Assembly: GCF_017874595.1 (NCBI RefSeq)
Contig: NZ_JAGILA010000009.1
Coordinates: 176,808-240,807, forward strand
Reading direction: 5' to 3'
Source: Sinorhizobium kostiense
GTDB taxonomy: Bacteria; Pseudomonadota; Alphaproteobacteria; Rhizobiales; Rhizobiaceae
Length of the DNA: 64,000 nucleotides
Positions within the stretch are counted from its first letter, which is position 1; the number at the start of each line of letters is the position of its first letter. The notes below the pieces were generated by a model, which had not been told where the DNA came from, did not search any database, and saw nothing but the letters and a program-made list of their open reading frames with translations. Shown one piece after another: positions 62,618 through 64,000 of this stretch. A program made the translations under genes and the position numbers.

Positions 62618-63262
62618 TTACGAATGGTCGGCAATGCCAGGAGCCGCCCGCACAAACTCTCCGGTCGAGACCTGATCGAACAGGAACTTCGCCAGGTTTC
62701 CTCGCGACAGCTTCATGCCGAGCCTTGTTTTGCCGTACCAGCCAGCGTCGGTACCAGCCCCGGCATGACCGTCCTTGAGGAACGGGATTCGTACCAGCGT
62801 CCAGTCGAGGTCGGAGGCCGAAATCAACTCGCCGGTGGCTTTGATGTCGTCGTAGGAACTGTGCGCAATCACCTTGAACAGCGTCGCGAAAGCCTTCGAC
62901 TTCAGGTCGAAGCTGTCTTCTGGATCACGGTAGCTTGCGGTCGAGACCTGAATAATTCGCCGGATATTCAGCTCGTCCATGACCGAAATCACGTTGCGCA
63001 GACCATTCATGACGGGCCGCGGCTCTTGCGTCTTGGCACCGTTCGGGCCAAGGGCGCTGATCACGGCATCGGAACCGGTGATGGTTCTCCTGATCGCCTC
63101 CCGATCCTTGAGGTCGCCGGTGATGATCTCAATCTTGCTGGCATAGTCCGACAGCTTGGCCGCATCGCGGGTGTAGGCAGAGAGTTCGTATCCCCGCCGA
63201 AGACCTTCTTCGATGATGTATTTTCCGGTGGGTCCTGTTGACCCGAAAAGTGCAATCTTCAT
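62618..63262 (-). CDS. NmrA/BVR-B-like NAD(P)-binding protein
   Basis: GGAGG precedes the ATG. The 214-residue protein has the atypical SDR cofactor motif FGSTGPTGKYI, then IEIITGDLKD and DAVISALGPNG. The lack of YxxxK fits the NmrA/biliverdin-reductase-B group, which bind NADPH and reduce flavins or sense redox. The next gene downstream of the same promoter region is an azoreductase, transcribed the same way and located 23 bp upstream, so both may be one operon for quinone or electrophile stress. Confidence 0.8.
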   Translation of the reverse strand: MKIALFGSTGPTGKYIIEEGLRRGYELSAYTRDAAKLSDYASKIEIITGDLKDREAIRRTITGSDAVISALGPNGAKTQEPRPVMNGLRNVISVMDELNIRRIIQVSTASYRDPEDSFDLKSKAFATLFKVIAHSSYDDIKATGELISASDLDWTLVRIPFLKDGHAGAGTDAGWYGKTRLGMKLSRGNLAKFLFDQVSTGEFVRAAPGIADHS

Positions 63263-63285
63263 CTTATCGTCCTCCGGAAAACCAA

Positions 63286-63903
63286 TCAGGCGGCGCGTTC
63301 CAGCGCAGCTCGGATCGTTGCTTCGGTGGAGGCAATGGCAGCGTTGGCTGCGTCTGGACTTATGAGCGTTCCCTCCACCCGGATCACTTCGATATCCGTT
63401 AGTCCGATGAAACCGAGAAGGTGAGTGAGGTAGCTGGTCTGAAAATCGAATGGGGCATTTCTGCCTTCCGAAAAGACGCCGCCGGTAGCCGTGACGAGAT
63501 AGACTTTCTTGTGAGGCAGCAATCCCATCGGGCCAGTTGCCTCGTAGCGGAAGGTAACGCCGGGCCAGGTGATGTAGTCGAACCAGGCCTTGAGCTGCGT
63601 CGGCGGGCCGAAGTTGATCATGCCCGAGCCAATGACGATCACATCGGCGGCCTGAACCTCGTCGACGAGGCTTTGGGCGAGATCGACGGCTACGATCTGT
63701 TCGGGGGTGCGTGTCTCGGGCGGCGCAATGCGGCCACCGATGTAGGCCGCCGTGATATGCGGCAGTGGTGCTGCGCCAAGATCACGTTCGATAATCGTGC
63801 AGCCAGATCGAGCGCTGAGACTCTCAGCAATGTCACGGGCAAATCGGGTGGACAGGCTCTGAGGTCCGCGTGGGCTCGAGGTGACGAGGAGGATGTTGGT
63901 CAT
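63286..63903 (-). CDS. azoR: FMN-dependent NADH-azoreductase
   Basis: AAGGAG lies five bases before the ATG. The 205-residue protein shows the AzoR flavodoxin fold: [40 protein letters not shown], and ATGGVF. It would use NADH and FMN to reduce quinones and azo compounds. It is the first gene before the NmrA-like gene. A divergent start at 63991 on the other strand suggests a HxlR- or LysR-type regulator next to it. Confidence 0.88.
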   Translation of the reverse strand: MTNILLVTSSPRGPQSLSTRFARDIAESLSARSGCTIIERDLGAAPLPHITAAYIGGRIAPPETRTPEQIVAVDLAQSLVDEVQAADVIVIGSGMINFGPPTQLKAWFDYITWPGVTFRYEATGPMGLLPHKKVYLVTATGGVFSEGRNAPFDFQTSYLTHLLGFIGLTDIEVIRVEGTLISPDAANAAIASTEATIRAALERAA

Positions 63904-63990
63904 GCTTGCTCCTTGGGAGAATAGGGTGGTATCAATTTGTGACCAACACTATTAATGTTCCCGACGAGCAATCCGCAAGAAGGCACTTTC

Positions 63991-64000
63991 ATGACACTCA
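63991..64000 (+). CDS. possible start of a divergent gene leaving the window
   Basis: ATG 63991 follows AAGG by eight bases (MTL). It faces away from azoR across an 87-bp AT-rich gap, an arrangement usual for a regulator of azoR. Only three codons are visible, so the product cannot be named. Confidence 0.25.

Overview
The window reads as accessory DNA of an alphaproteobacterium, most likely a Rhizobiaceae member (Sinorhizobium/Ensifer or Rhizobium) and probably a large plasmid or chromid. I infer this from the high GC, the strong AGGAGG ribosome sites, rhizobial small families (DUF982-like, DUF2934-like, DUF892-like), general amino acid (Aap-type) and ribose-type ABC systems, and plasmid-style genes at the left end. 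No rRNA, tRNA, CRISPR array or intact transposase was seen. No database search was possible; all names come from motif recognition.

Layout. 1-6.1 kb: decaying plasmid-type region with small helix-hairpin-helix and XRE proteins, DUF3846-like and DUF3560-like genes, several single-base frameshifts, hairpin-rich non-coding stretches, and a 51-codon ORF with a perfect ribosome site. 6.2-10.7 kb: unusual membrane/exported fusion protein and stress-type small proteins (broken DUF892, DUF982, DUF2934, a single-domain response regulator). 11.1-16.5 kb: two large GGDEF-EAL proteins converging tail to tail, so a cyclic-di-GMP signalling block. 16.8-29 kb: copper/silver and envelope redox island on the minus strand: CusB-CusA efflux with YtkA-like and Met-rich small proteins, multicopper oxidase, DUF411, TlpA-, SCO- and ScsC-like thioredoxin-fold proteins, cytochrome c, then a solitary Rieske protein. 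29-31 kb: scrap zone with a DUF1801-like remnant and an ABC ATPase lacking its Walker A end. 31-34.5 kb: DUF1993-like protein, two SDRs, an SDR relic and a divergent LysR regulator. 34.8-35.7 kb: ribB under an FMN riboswitch.

36-45.8 kb is the most interesting block. A transport operon (permease, binding protein, double ATPase, SDR) diverges from a catabolic operon (split transketolase, FGGY kinase, SorC-type regulator, second SDR). A 13-bp sequence is repeated on both sides of the shared promoter region. The logic is sugar or polyol uptake, oxidation to a ketose, phosphorylation, then a dedicated transketolase; the substrate is unknown and the apulose pathway is the closest described model. 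The permease is frameshifted.

46.5-54.7 kb: AraC regulator, divergent MFS carrier, a second Aap-type amino acid ABC transporter and a MalY/PatB-type C-S lyase, suggesting use of a sulfur-containing amino acid. 54.9-63.9 kb: assorted redox and detoxification genes (esterase, two-cupin protein, zinc alcohol dehydrogenase, flavin amine oxidase, dimeric-barrel protein, LysR, TPR protein, NmrA-like protein, azoreductase) and an operator whose regulator seems lost.

A recurring feature is decay: at least twelve genes are frameshifted, truncated or reduced to fragments, while very long genes beside them (1082, 1055 and 712 codons) are intact. That argues for genuine gene erosion more than poor sequence, although reads would be needed to exclude indel errors.
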